Shown here piece by piece: positions 37,701-47,425 of a stretch of DNA of 64,000 nucleotides. The DNA is from Escallonia rubra. Its lineage: Eukaryota; Streptophyta; Magnoliopsida; Escalloniales; Escalloniaceae. The stretch covers positions 1-64,000 of the forward strand of contig JAVXUO010001088.1 in the NCBI GenBank assembly GCA_033065855.1. The letters run 5' to 3'. Below the pieces are notes generated by a model. The model was not told the origin of the DNA. It was given only the letters and a program-made list of their open reading frames with translations, and made no database searches. Each line of letters begins with the position of its first letter. Positions within the stretch are counted from its first letter, which is position 1. The position numbers and the translations under genes were made by a program.

Positions 37701-40700
37701 GTTATGAAAAATGTGATGCTCATAATATTGGGAGTCTAGTATTAATTGAGACAGAGGACAAGTGACTCATGCTAGATCTTCCTAACACAAGAATAAGCAC
37801 TTGGTTATTGGCAATTTTAACCCTTGATTATTAAGCAAAAAGTGTGGTAAAATTTTGAAGTTTGAAGCACTGAAAGATATAGGTAAGCCAACTCCTAATG
37901 GGGGCCTTTGTTAGGATAGCGAAAATGGCCGCTACTAATTACAACTTGGAGGAAGAAAAAGTAACATACGAACATACATCATCGTATCATGAGGTTTTGT
38001 GGGGAAAAAAAAGCATTCACACTGCAATATATATAAAGAAACAAGTTGTTAAAATGATATTTATTGTTTAATATGGTTAAGATGCATATCAATACAAGTT
38101 GCTATGGAAAATCCAATCAACTCTGGGCCTCTTATGGGCTCGATTACCTGTATAAACCAAGTTGTTTTACTAATAGTGGCCCTTGCAAGGCATAAGAGTT
38201 TTTTTACGGTCTGTTTGGAACCAATTCTTTTAGGATTTGAATTTCAAATTCAGAATTGGATTTGGAATTCAATTCACTTTTTTTTTGTTTGGAACGAAAG
38301 GGAATTCAAATCACAGAACTCTTAATTTGTGTTTGGAGAGCAAAGGAAATGGAAAGGTAATAAATTTTTAGACAATTATGTCCTCGACTTATGATGAAAA
38401 ATGAAATACGATAAGTGTGCTAGTGCCACCACATGGTGGTGGTGGTGGCGGCACTGACTATGGAGGTGGCGACGGTGGCGGCGGAGGCAGTGGAAGTAGT
38501 GGTGACAGTGGTGGTGGTGGTGGCGGCTGTGGTGGCAGTGGTGGCGGTGGTAGTTGTTGCAGTTGTGGTGGAAATAGTGGTGGTGGTGGTTGCAGTAGTA
38601 GTGGCGATGGTGGCAGCAGTGATGGTGGTAGTAGTGGCGGTGGTGGTGGCAGTGGTGGTGGCAGTGGTAGTGTTGTGGTGGTGATGGTGGTGGCAGTAGT
38701 TGTGGGGTGGTGGTGGCACTAGTGGTGGCGACTGTGGTAGTGGTGGAAGTAGTGGTGGCGACAACGCCGGTTGTGGTGGCAGTAGTGGTGGCAGTAGTGG
38801 TGGAGGTGGTGGTGACAGTAGTGGTGGCCGCGGTGGAAGTAAAAGCAATGTGGCGGTAGCGGCAACGAAGATGGTGGTGGTGAGTTCATTGTTAGAGCGA
38901 TCCAAAAAAGTGTAAGATAGGTAAATAATTACTTTTAATTCAAGTAACTCCAAATCTCATGAAATCCGACCATTTTTCATCAAATTTCACACTGTAGAAA
39001 CAAATCCAGTCAAATCCCATGAAATCCAATTCCAATTCCTTTTTTTTTAATGTTCCAAACAACAAAATTTGAGTATTTGAAATGAAATCCCATCAATTCT
39101 ATGGTTTCAAACACACTCTTATTCTCTAATCTGTCCCTTAAAATTCAACCACGTGTACGTAAGTGCAAAACAAAAATGGCTAAATCATGCTCCTACTAAT
39201 ATGCTATGCATGCTCCTGAACAAGAAGCTATATGCTGACGTATCCAACCTATGATGAAGCAGTTAAAAAGTTAGAGCAACGCACGAAAAAACATACCAAA
39301 ATAGCAAAAGCCAAAACGTAGTACACAAAAACATGAGAAAATAGCAAGTTCATCTATGAGCAGTCTCAGTGTATATGATAAAACATCATAAAAATTAAAA
39401 AACTGAAGTACTCACTTCTTTCCCACAAGTGATGCCCCAGAGAATTTATCCAACACGTCGTAAGTAGCTGGCGTGTTCTTAGCTTTTCCACTAGAGGATC
39501 CCTTGGTCGTAGAACTTGAATTTTGTAAAGCGTTGGCCTCTCCATTAGGCAACCCCTTTTTTGCCTTCTCAACAGGGAGCTCTGACAACCGACTCTCCGC
39601 AACCACAAAGGTTTTTCCATTCAACTTGTTGCGAACCTGATTGTAATACACCAATAAATGTTAAAAATTCAAGCAATATGTGATTGCGGCACATAGCCAG
39701 CACGTGTTAAGTTAGACTATGCAAAGAAATTCTGCGACCAATTAGTGCAATTAGTGCAGCCACTCAGCCTATTTGCTTCCAATCAAATACCTACGTATAA
39801 AAGAGTCTACTCATTCAAGATACGATTGGACAAGCGTAAATTTTGTACAAAACAAAGTAGATCAAAGACGGACCTCAGCCACACTCCACTTGATTCCAAT
39901 AACAAGTAAATCGTCAAAATAAAACAAAAAACTACTCGAAGTACAAATTAAGCCTCAAAAAGTTCATTTGAAGGCCCCCCATAAACCGTGAAAGTAAAAA
40001 GACAAGCCGGCCATTGATTGCCTACATTATAAACATGTGCCTTCAATATCTAATAACTAGAGATCACTAAAAGATCAGTTTTATGATCTAAACTTTTGAT
40101 GGCTAAATCCACTAGCAGATGAATTAATACTTGACCCGTCAATCCAGGAAGACCGGCAAAACATAGTGCAACTGATCCTAAAGATGTAGTGCATACTGAC
40201 CTTTACATAAACAAAGTTTGCATTCACACAAAGAGCAAGATTACTGGGTAGAGTCCATGGGGTTGTAGTCCATGCCACAAATGCTGCACCATCTGGATCG
40301 TCAACTATTGGGAAAGCCACCATTATTTCAGGGTCAGGCACCTCCTGTACAACATAATTTCCAATTATAAGGGACTCGGAGAACCAGAAAGTAATAATCA
40401 AACTTTGTCACAATATAAGGTTGACAAGGTGCCAAAAACAGGAATTTTGATTCAAGTAAACTACTCTTGCTACAAACAATGACAATATTGCAGTGTGATC
40501 ATGCAACACGTCACAAGAAATTCTCGTTGCATGATGACGTCAAACAAACAACCCAACCAAAGGCGAAGGGGAATCATCACAAAACATCTCTCCAAGGGCT
40601 TTAGTTAGTGGAGAGGTGCGTCACGGGTCATCCAACAAAAATATTGATGTCCCTTATTACATTATGCTCGTTTTCACTGTACGGGTAAAATGGTAACTCC

Positions 40701-43700
40701 TCATTCTTTTCTCTTTCTTTTATCTAACAGTTTTGTCAATCAATGGAACAAGAGAGACAAAAGTAACCATACTCAACCAAAATCATGATACATTTCAATG
40801 TGATCAAGCAATACGTCACAAGAAAGTAGTATTGCATGATGACAATCAAAAGTACCCAACAAAAGGCAAAGGGGAATCATCAGAAAACATCACTACGTTG
40901 ACCTTATTTAGTCGAGAGACTCATTGTTGGTCATCCGACACAGAATTTGGTATCCCCGATTAATTATGCTCTTTTTATTTGCATGGTTACGCATCGCTAA
41001 AAATGGTCACGGTCAGATGACTAGTAATAATGGTAACTCCTCAATTTTTTATCATTAATTCCTTCAACTAATAATTTTTTTATCATTATTTCCTAGCTCA
41101 CACACCAGCCATTGACATCCTAACGATGTCAACAGCTTTAGAAAGGCTAACTGAAAATAAAAAAATTCTTCAAAGAAACTATTTCAAATTTTTGTGAAAG
41201 ATAATTTGTATCCATGGACATGACGAGTTACTAGGTCCCTGGTCTAGATGGAATCTCTACCACCCTCCAAGACTGTAAGATGCCCAATAAATCTTGTTGA
41301 GCAAAAAAAATGGGTCCATATCTTGCTACCAGAGGGAAATCTATGATGCACGAATACGAAGGCTGGGGCCAGGCATTTATGGACACCCCAAGGCCTCTCA
41401 GACACCTGCAGAAACATCAGACCTTAAATATTTTTCTGAATTTTCGGACACTTGGGGACACTTTTGGAAAGGGGTCGCAGACATATTGGGAAATTATCTT
41501 CTGGAATACTAGGAAAAAGTTATGGGGGCTTTTGATGAATCAAGATCAGAGCAATCCTATGTTCTTAACTATGCTACAGTTCAACCGAGAGGGAGACGAC
41601 CCGACCAAGAAGACGACCTTTCCCCAACAACATCGTCGGTCCTCTTAAAAAATACGGCATCCCATTGGTCCTCTTGAAAATATGCTATCTTGCTCTTATT
41701 TCTGCTTCTTCCTCCTTGTTTCTTTTTCTTCTTCCTCTTTTTTCTTTCTGCTACTTCTTTCACTTATCCTGCTTCTTCTTCTTTATTCTTTCTGCAGCTC
41801 CTTTCTTTCCTCTGCAATTTTCATTTCATACTTCTTCAATGAATTTTGGCTGCTGCTGCTGCTGCTGCTGCCTTTTTTTTTCAATATAATTCCAGAAATT
41901 ATTACGTGGTATTGCTGTTGCGTCCATAATTGGATTTGTGAGGCTAAAGTTAATAAAATTAATTCACTCACTCATTCCGACAAGGGTCCTCTTGAATGAC
42001 GTATTTTCTTGAAAGAGGAAAAGTGAAGAGTTTATTGAGACTCTTTTTTCAAATCGCAATCAATTCAAGAAATAGTCTTTGCAGATAATCTCGAACGGTG
42101 AGAGCAACAAAAGTGTGGGGCATCGTGTCTTAGCCAATAAAGAACCAATGGATGGATCCGAGCACTATGGACCACTGTCACAGTTGTACACCTGAGAAGC
42201 TCGCTCTCGACCAAAGCGGTAATTGAACGAGAACTTTACAGCAAGGGTTTGGACAGCAAGTCTCTTGTAGAAAAGCTTCAAACTGTGGGATGATCATTTC
42301 ATGTCTTTACACAATCTGGATTTCTTGTTTGCAACCATGTCTCCATCATTATCTTCTATATGTTATCCAAATTTGATCTATCTTATATATCAAGATATGT
42401 CGAAAAGTAAGAATCTAACAATTGTTTTCTTCCGTCCTGTCCATTAGCCTTTATTTTCGTGCTTGATTTTTCTTATCTCAACGAAACTTAATATAATTTT
42501 GAAAGCGCAAGCCCCAATGCCTCAAATAAGAAAAATGCACACAAGACATTTCCAACTCACAACTACAACCATGTAGCCAATAATACTGAACCATCCTCAT
42601 GCTTAATGTGACATATGCCAACATATAAATACACATATTTCACTGCCAGAGTCCATTTTCCTTATCCTATAACTGCGAAACCAATTTTCCAGCAACAAAC
42701 ATATCTGAAAAATAACCCAACCCCCTCCCCCCCCCCACCAACCCCAAGCATTAAAAGGCTAAAGCTAAAGTCAACCCAAAACGAATGATATAAAACATTG
42801 TTTATTATTCTTATTTGAATCGTGAATGCCTTACATTCTTTCAACATTACTCGATGCAGGGACAGGAGGTTGCTAGTAATGAAAAACAATGTCATTTCGC
42901 CCTTTAGTATTCCAGTAATTTCTATTGCTTACAAGGTGTTCCGGGGTGGTACCAATCAAGTCTTCTATTTCTTTTAGCTGACAATAACAACAGCTTATAA
43001 GTTGTTGGGCTAACATTTCTGCATGGTTTCCATATGCAAACATGTAGCAGTTGTTTTTCTCAATCTCTTCATTTCTTTTTTTTTTTTTACCAATGTACTT
43101 TCATCTGAATTTCCCGACATGGGTACACGAGCAGTTTTCTCTTTCGTTTAACATCAAGCACATGTTATAGAAAACACATAGTAAGAGCTCTTATCTACCA
43201 TATCCAAATGTTCAAGAACAATATCCAACAATAGTTCAACGGAAAGTCAGTACTGGTAAGAGTAGCAACAAAACGCAGTCAAAACAATCTTAAAACCTTG
43301 TAATTTGAGTTTGCTTCAAAATTGGACAACGGTGTCTTGCACCCCGTGCTGTATGGCATAACCTGTCATAAACAAAACAAATCGTAACCCACAACTCAAA
43401 TTTGCCATACAAAAACCCTTACTAACACATTATGTACCTTGAAGCCCTTATAAACAAGGCCCTTCTCGAACAACTGCCCGAATACCCACCACACGCTCTC
43501 CATGTACTTCAAATCCATCGTCTTGTAATCGTTCTTGAAGTCGATCCACCGCCCCGTCCTCGCCACCACCTTCTCCCACTCCTGCACGTACCTCGTGACA
43601 ATGCTCCGACACTCCTCGTTATAATTCCCAATCCCCATCTTCAAAACGTCCTCTCGGGTCTTAATCCCCAATTTGATGTCGATCTCGTGCTCCACGGGCA

Positions 43701-43971
43701 GGCCGTGGCAGTCCCACCCGAACCGGCGGGTAACGTGGTGGCCCGTCGTGGTCTGGTACCGGGTCACGACGTCCTTGATCGTGCCGGCCAGGATGTGGCC
43801 GTAGTGGGGCAGGCCGGTGGCGAATGGGGGCCCATCATAGAAGATGTATTCGGGGAGGGATTCGGTGCGGGCGAGCTGGGTCTCGAAGGCCTTGGTGTCC
43901 CCCCACCACTGAAGGATTTTTTCTTCCTCTTTCGGGAAGGAGAAGTCCTTCCCTTCGCACACGTCGTCCAT
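16754..43971 (-). CDS. IleRS: Cytosolic isoleucyl-tRNA synthetase, 26 exons
   Basis: Charges tRNA-Ile with isoleucine in the cytosol. Exons (minus strand, high to low): 43971-43438, 43362-43297, 40344-40201, 39636-39416, 34883-34718, 34577-34464, 34184-34087, 32594-32516, 29367-29209, 28111-28022, 27352-27219, 26856-26697, 26548-26465, 26313-26101, 25354-25229, 22671-22534, 22441-22338, 22218-22155, 20790-20702, 20607-20466, 19539-19476, 19394-19327, 19185-19063, 18119-18054, 17068-16957, 16872-16754. They join in phase to 3,477 nt (1,158 aa). The class I HIGH box is HYGH at 56-59. The CP1 editing domain shows [10 protein letters not shown] (226-235) and [16 protein letters not shown] (351-366). 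KMSKR is at 635-639, followed by the anticodon-binding helical region. There is no transit peptide: the N-terminus is [10 protein letters not shown]. The last ~40 residues are less familiar to me. One intron is GC-AG. Large introns carry repeats. Confidence 0.93.
18119..18125 (-). other. Tandem (NAGNAG) splice acceptor before exon 24
   Basis: On the minus strand the intron ends TTGAGCAG followed by GAATCATAC. Use of the CAG gives an exon starting at 18119; use of the GAG adds one in-frame Gln (exon start 18122). CAG is normally preferred. Confidence 0.5.
22908..23678. mobile_element. TIR element (hAT/MULE-like), GC-rich ends, in synthetase intron 15
   Basis: The ends are inverted copies: CTATGAAGCACCAGTGCGG at the left and CTATGAAGCACGGACGCGG read from the right. 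Both arms continue with GGGTGCG/GGGTGCGG-type repeats. Imperfect flanks GTGAAGT and ATGAAGT may be a diverged target duplication. The core holds a GA-rich tract and GGCGTGTGGCGTG, with an AT-rich right half. No transposase is seen. Confidence 0.65.
24050..24960 (-). pseudogene. LINE ORF2 C-terminal (RNase H) fragment in intron 15
   Basis: Minus-strand reading gives [12 protein letters not shown] near 24450, then [19 protein letters not shown] and VESDSQGG at 24240-24340. These are the RNase H-like blocks of plant L1-type LINEs. Upstream text (24780-24900) is linker-like. There are several stops. A GGLGLN block on the plus strand near 23780-23800 suggests a second, oppositely placed LINE scrap. 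Confidence 0.65.
25440..25720 (+). pseudogene. RTE-type LINE 3' remnant in intron 14
   Basis: Plus-strand reading near 25560-25690 gives [20 protein letters not shown] and then [19 protein letters not shown]. These are the familiar tail of plant RTE-clade LINE proteins (RPRITW...RKDL...W...IHVADP). It ends in GATGATGATGATGA, a simple-repeat tail of the kind this clade has. Confidence 0.6.
29493..32436. repeat. Candidate solo LTR (Ty3/gypsy type) split by a TIR element, intron 8
   Basis: The left end TGTAACACCCCAGATTTTAA is the common start of plant gypsy LTRs. The right end CCCTCGGATTCGGGCATTATA resembles their usual 3' end (GGG.TTCGGG.GTTACA). About 1.9 kb of AT-rich sequence remains once the element at 30587-31610 is set aside. 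The target duplication is not clear, so the borders are provisional. An 18-G run (31901-31918) lies inside. Confidence 0.4.
30587..31610. mobile_element. Mutator-like element with ~200-bp TIRs in intron 8
   Basis: The left arm starts TGAGTTAACTACTTGGTTGA and the right arm, read inward, starts GTTAACTACTCGGTTGACCA. The arms stay clearly similar for about 200 bp. The flanks are TATTTTGATA at 30577-30586 and 31611-31620, a 9-10-bp target duplication. The core holds mirrored pyrimidine/purine tracts, two CCACCA-rich blocks and a unique 300-bp segment (30900-31230). That segment could be captured DNA; I do not recognise it. Confidence 0.75.
34185..34463 (-). other. GC-AG intron 6 of the synthetase gene
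   Basis: The donor reads AAG|GCAAGA on the minus strand and the acceptor TGCAG|GAG. The join gives ...[15 protein letters not shown]..., the expected continuous synthetase sequence. No GT donor nearby keeps the frame. GC-AG introns are a known minor class with an otherwise strong donor consensus, as here. Confidence 0.8.
35140..36210. mobile_element. Diverged TIR element with CCACC-rich core in intron 4
   Basis: Left arm ATGATCATTGTATTTGAACC and right arm, read inward, ATGACCATTGTACTTCACCC, both followed by CAAGTG. The arms are diverged beyond about 40 bp. The left half of the core (35370-35690) is rich in CCACCA/CATCAT triplets, the right half (35830-36060) in GGTGGG. No gene is recognised. 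Confidence 0.5.
36493..37532. mobile_element. Candidate TIR element with CAC-rich core in intron 4
   Basis: Both ends start TGATCA and share about two thirds of the next 35 bases when inverted, ending in a T run. The core at 36720-37190 is almost entirely CCACCA/ACCACC-type triplets. The right part is purine-rich (37290-37400). No target duplication is seen, so this is weaker than the other TIR elements. Confidence 0.4.
38208..39118. mobile_element. MITE with expanded GGT tract in intron 4
   Basis: The left end GGTCTGTTTGGAACCAATTC is mirrored by GAGTGTGTTTGAAACCATAG read from the right. Both are followed by GAATTTCAAATTC-like sequence typical of plant 'TGTTTGG' MITEs. Most of the core is the trinucleotide tract listed separately. 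Confidence 0.6.
38431..38880. repeat. (GGT/GGC/AGT)n trinucleotide tract
   Basis: About 450 bp of imperfect GGTGGTGGC/AGTGGTGGT units. It keeps several frames open on both strands: poly-Gly or poly-Val on plus, poly-Thr/Ala on minus. These frames are a by-product of the repeat. Confidence 0.9.
40490..41045. repeat. Diverged ~305-bp tandem duplication in intron 2
   Basis: The block from TGATCATGCAACACGTCACA (40496) is repeated from TGATCAAGCAATACGTCACA (40801). Shared later blocks include GGGGAATCATCA(C/G)AAAACAT and ATGGTAACTCCTCA. The copies are diverged. There is no coding sequence in it. Confidence 0.7.
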
Positions 43972-44036
43972 TGCTGATTTTCTGCGTGCTCGTTTGGATT
44001 TGGGGGCTGGGTTTTGGGAGTGTGGAGTGTAATATA

Positions 44037-44045
44037 AAACCCTAA
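44037..44045. promoter_or_regulatory. Telo box (AAACCCTAA) upstream of the synthetase start
   Basis: AAACCCTAA lies 66 bp upstream of the ATG at 43971, within AATATAAAACCCTAAAAGG. Telo boxes are common in promoters of plant translation-machinery genes. The neighbouring TTTATATT on the minus strand could be a TATA element. Function is inferred from position. Confidence 0.5.
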
Positions 44046-44099
44046 AAGGAAACTCTGTTGCGTAAGGTCTCGTTTTACCAACTAAAACCCTTGAAAGCT

Positions 44100-44967
44100 T
44101 GCACGGAAATGCACACCGTCGCAGAAAATGACCTTAATTAGATTATCTTTACGTGAAATTATATTTATTTATAAAAGTAACAAACACAGTTACAATATTA
44201 TCTTAAGGATCTTACTTTTATTAGAGTTTTATCTCATCGTATAAGTTCTAAAGCTCGTAAAAATATGTAACATAAAAGAGAAAAGCGTTTTAAAGAAATT
44301 GAATTTTACTTTTGGACGTGATTCCTTCATATTTAGAACTTAAAACTCAATCTCACTAACATATTCGTAGGGCAAGTGCAAACTTACGTCATCAAGTAAT
44401 CTTCACGTAGTTCATGCAAAGTAAGTACAGTGAACTATCAATTATATTCATCATGTCATCACATAAGACATTCTAATTATGTTATCTAACCGGTACTGAT
44501 AAATTCCTATTATATTAAGTGTTACTACGTGCTAGACAAAGAAATGATTGATTTCACTTATTTCGTCACAATAAAATAAAATTTTATTTTAATCTTATCA
44601 AACTCTCTTTAGGTCGTAATCAGCTCGAATTTCTTTCACTGCATTCTCTTCAAGAAACTTGTGTATTCGATCAAATATGTGGACTGCATGCATCACTTAC
44701 CATTTGCATGAGTGCGATATCTTGTTGGTATATTTTCATTTGTGAATCAGGTAATCGTCCTAATTAAAAAAGATCAAAAATAAAAATGCAAAAAACTTAG
44801 AGTAATGTAACCTACTTTCGTACTAGGAATAAGTTAATCGAGAGGTATCAAGTAATGAACAAAACTACAAATATATTGAAAATGAGATTCGTTAAATGGA
44901 GATTACAGTTCTCACTTTTAGACAACATCGTGAAACCATATATGTGTATATAAATCTAAAAAAAAAA
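44100..44967. other. AT-rich intergenic region
   Basis: I see no gene, RNA or clear repeat. It includes the upstream region of the synthetase gene. Confidence 0.5.
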
Positions 44968-46023
44968 GGATTAATTACACCAAATTCCTGAGGTTTGGGT
45001 GAAATTACAGTCAATGACACTAAGTTTCAAAAGGTAACAAACCGTGACCACAAACGTTAAAAAGGTATCACTTGTGTCCTTCCGTCAAGTATCCGTCCAA
45101 AAAATTTTTTTTTTTTATTTCATTAATACGTATTTTCAAAATAACAATCTTACCCTTGTATACTCTCTTCCCTTTACGATTTTATCATTTTCTTCTCCAC
45201 ATCTTCTCCCATCTCTCCACCACTACCCCACATTCCCACCATTCGACTGTCGTCACCACCCTACCGCCGTGCCCACCTCTGTAGCGGCCCCGCTGGTATC
45301 GCAAGAATACCGGAGCTTATCGTCCATCGGACATGCCTCGAAGAACATGCGCCGCCCCATGCTCCTAATCTCGTCGAGCAGTTTTGGAGGCACGCCGTGG
45401 TTGGTCACGTGGAATGCGCCCGACTCCCTGCAGGCCGCACCGATTTCGGTGCGGAGGAAATTGGCGTCACGCATGGCGCTGCTCAGGTCGATTGACTGGA
45501 TAGGGTTGTTGTTGGCGGGGCAGGCTGTCGGGTTATTGGGCCGGGTCTCTGTGGGTTGGATGTATTCGGGTGGGACTTGAGGTGCTGCGCCGCTTTGGGC
45601 TATGGATTGGAATCTGATGGGGCGGCTGGCGACGTCAATCGTTGTCTTCAAGCTCATAACACAACTGCGACGGCGAGGGTGGGAGATCTGTTGTGGCGGC
45701 AACGAGGTGGGGCTTGGGCTACCGGCGGCGTGGGGTAAGGGAGTGGGCGGTGTGGTTTTGATGCTAACAAACTGCAATCAAAAGACATGGTGAAGAAGAT
45801 TCTGAAATCCGAATTTGAAACCATAATTCGAAAATTAGGGAGATAGAACGAGTGGCATGACAAAGAAATTGCCTTTCAAATCATGGGCAATATGGTCATT
45901 TTGACAATTCCGTTATGTATTTGGGTAGTCCGTTAGGTCAAAGGACATAAGTGCCTATTTTCCAAACTTATGAACACGCGTGTAATTTCACTCAAACCTC
46001 AGGGATATCAGTGTAATTAACCC
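44968..46023. mobile_element. Pack-MULE-like TIR element carrying a dioxygenase gene fragment
   Basis: The left arm begins GGATTAATTACACC and contains CCTGAGGTTTGGGTGAAATT. The right arm, read inward, begins GGGTTAATTACACT and contains CCTGAGGTTTGAGTGAAATT. The arms match over roughly 100 bp. A-runs of 8-10 bases flank both ends (44958-44967 and 46024-46031) and could be the target duplication. The core holds a CDS fragment (separate entry). Mutator-like elements that pick up host gene pieces are well known in plants. Confidence 0.75.
45253..45777 (-). pseudogene. Captured N-terminal fragment of a 2-oxoglutarate-dependent dioxygenase
   Basis: A 174-codon open frame. Residues ~60-95 give VPPEYIQPTETRP, and from ~95 the DIOX_N domain reads IQSIDLSS, EIGAACRESGAFHVTNHGVP, LLDEIRSMGRRMFFEACPMD and KLRYSCDTSGAATE. 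It then leaves homology (VGTAVGW, stop) where relatives continue GYGSRM. The catalytic jelly-roll with the HxD...H iron site and RxS is absent, so it cannot be an active oxygenase. The first ~45 residues are Pro/Ser-rich and may be element sequence. It lies wholly inside the TIR element and was probably copied from a host gene elsewhere. Which dioxygenase is unclear. Confidence 0.75.
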
Positions 46024-46031
46024 AAAAAAAA

Positions 46032-47412
46032 TTATGTCTCCGTTATGTGAGCAAAAATTGACATTCACTAATAATTTGACTATTGGCGGGTCTCTTTGTA
46101 TGTGTTATCCGGAAAGAGGTGGACTCGTGCTTATTCGTTCGCCGAAACCAGAAGTAAAAATTTGCATAGCATTTTCAGGGCAAATTTTTATGCTCAAAAT
46201 CCCGATTCTAGATATCTTCGCATCCGATGATCAACAAATTCGACTCCGCAGAGCAGCAGTGTAGGATCATATCTCAAAGATAGTAAATATTTTCTTTCTT
46301 ATGAAAGAAAGTCTTTTTCAAAAAAAATTGGCTGATAGAGGTATCAAATGGTATAGTTCATTTGTTGGTAGCTTGGATGATAAAGTTACAATACTTTGCG
46401 AATTCAACGTGTATTTTGTCTTTATTGCCTTTATAATGGATGAAATGCTTCAACCCATGTTTGCAATCTAGGGCAAACTTGATGTACTTTGTGATCTCCT
46501 TTAATTACTTTAGACATCAAAAAAATAAGATATAAGGCCTACTTTAAGGATGATATCACTTTGGCTACTTGGAACATGATGAGTTATCATTTTTCTATCA
46601 AGATTAATGCTGGTATTACGTTGCTAATTCTATGCAATCTATAGGTGTTATGCTCAAAACTTTCAACGTTAAATTAATTATGACTAAGATTGTCCAAATG
46701 ATGATGGTAATGTTCCTATTAGCGTGAGTATTTCAAGTTTAAATTAGAGATGTATTTATCTTACTTATTAGTAAATGAGCGCCATATATTTACAGACAAA
46801 AGATTAGAAAAGTTCTTTTATAGTCACAAGTTAAAAAACTTGATGATTGCTATAATTCTTGAGTTAAGGTGGTTTCGATTATAAGAACATTACTCTATAT
46901 TTTTAAGGATATTATTATATCAATTAGAAGACAGAATAAAAAACTTTTTAAGGATTATCAGTCCTTTTCTTAAAGTGATAGGTAGCAATATGTATATATT
47001 TTCCTACTTTTATTTCTCTTTGTAGTCATATTACTGTACTGCTTTATATCACCATTTTACATACCCGGGAGATTGTGCAAGTTGTAACAACAGAGTTTAG
47101 ATGGAATGTGTGAAAAAAATGTCAAGAGAACCATTGTATGATAGTAATCCTCTTTAATCTTTGTGTCATATTGATGTGGTGGAGATTAAGATTCAATCAT
47201 TAGAATTTTGCCGCAATTAATTTTTGAAAGAGAATAAGATGGAGTACGAAGGAAAAGGGAATTGGTTGATGTTGTTGACCTTTATTTTAGTGTTGTGAGA
47301 TACATAGAAGAGGTTGAACTTAGGTGAATTGAATGACAAAATTAAATCAAGTTTGGCTAAAAGTTGAAGGTTTTCAATAAATTTAGGGAGAAGACCCATG
47401 CATGCATTTAAC
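46032..47412. other. AT-rich stretch without a recognised gene
   Basis: No long frame, RNA or repeat border can be supported here. Confidence 0.5.
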
Positions 47413-47425
47413 AATAACTTTGAGA

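Noticed and set aside
38417-38953. Open frames for Gly-, Val- and Thr/Ala-rich proteins on both strands
   Set aside because: They arise from an imperfect GGT trinucleotide tract inside a MITE and an intron; any frame stays open in such a repeat.
41665-41999. Ser/Leu/Phe-rich frames in intron 2
   Set aside because: Produced by a CTT/TTC-rich tract and a CTG run; no protein features.
43432-43977. 181-codon plus-strand frame
   Set aside because: It is the antisense shadow of synthetase exon 1, whose minus-strand reading carries the HIGH motif and conserved blocks.
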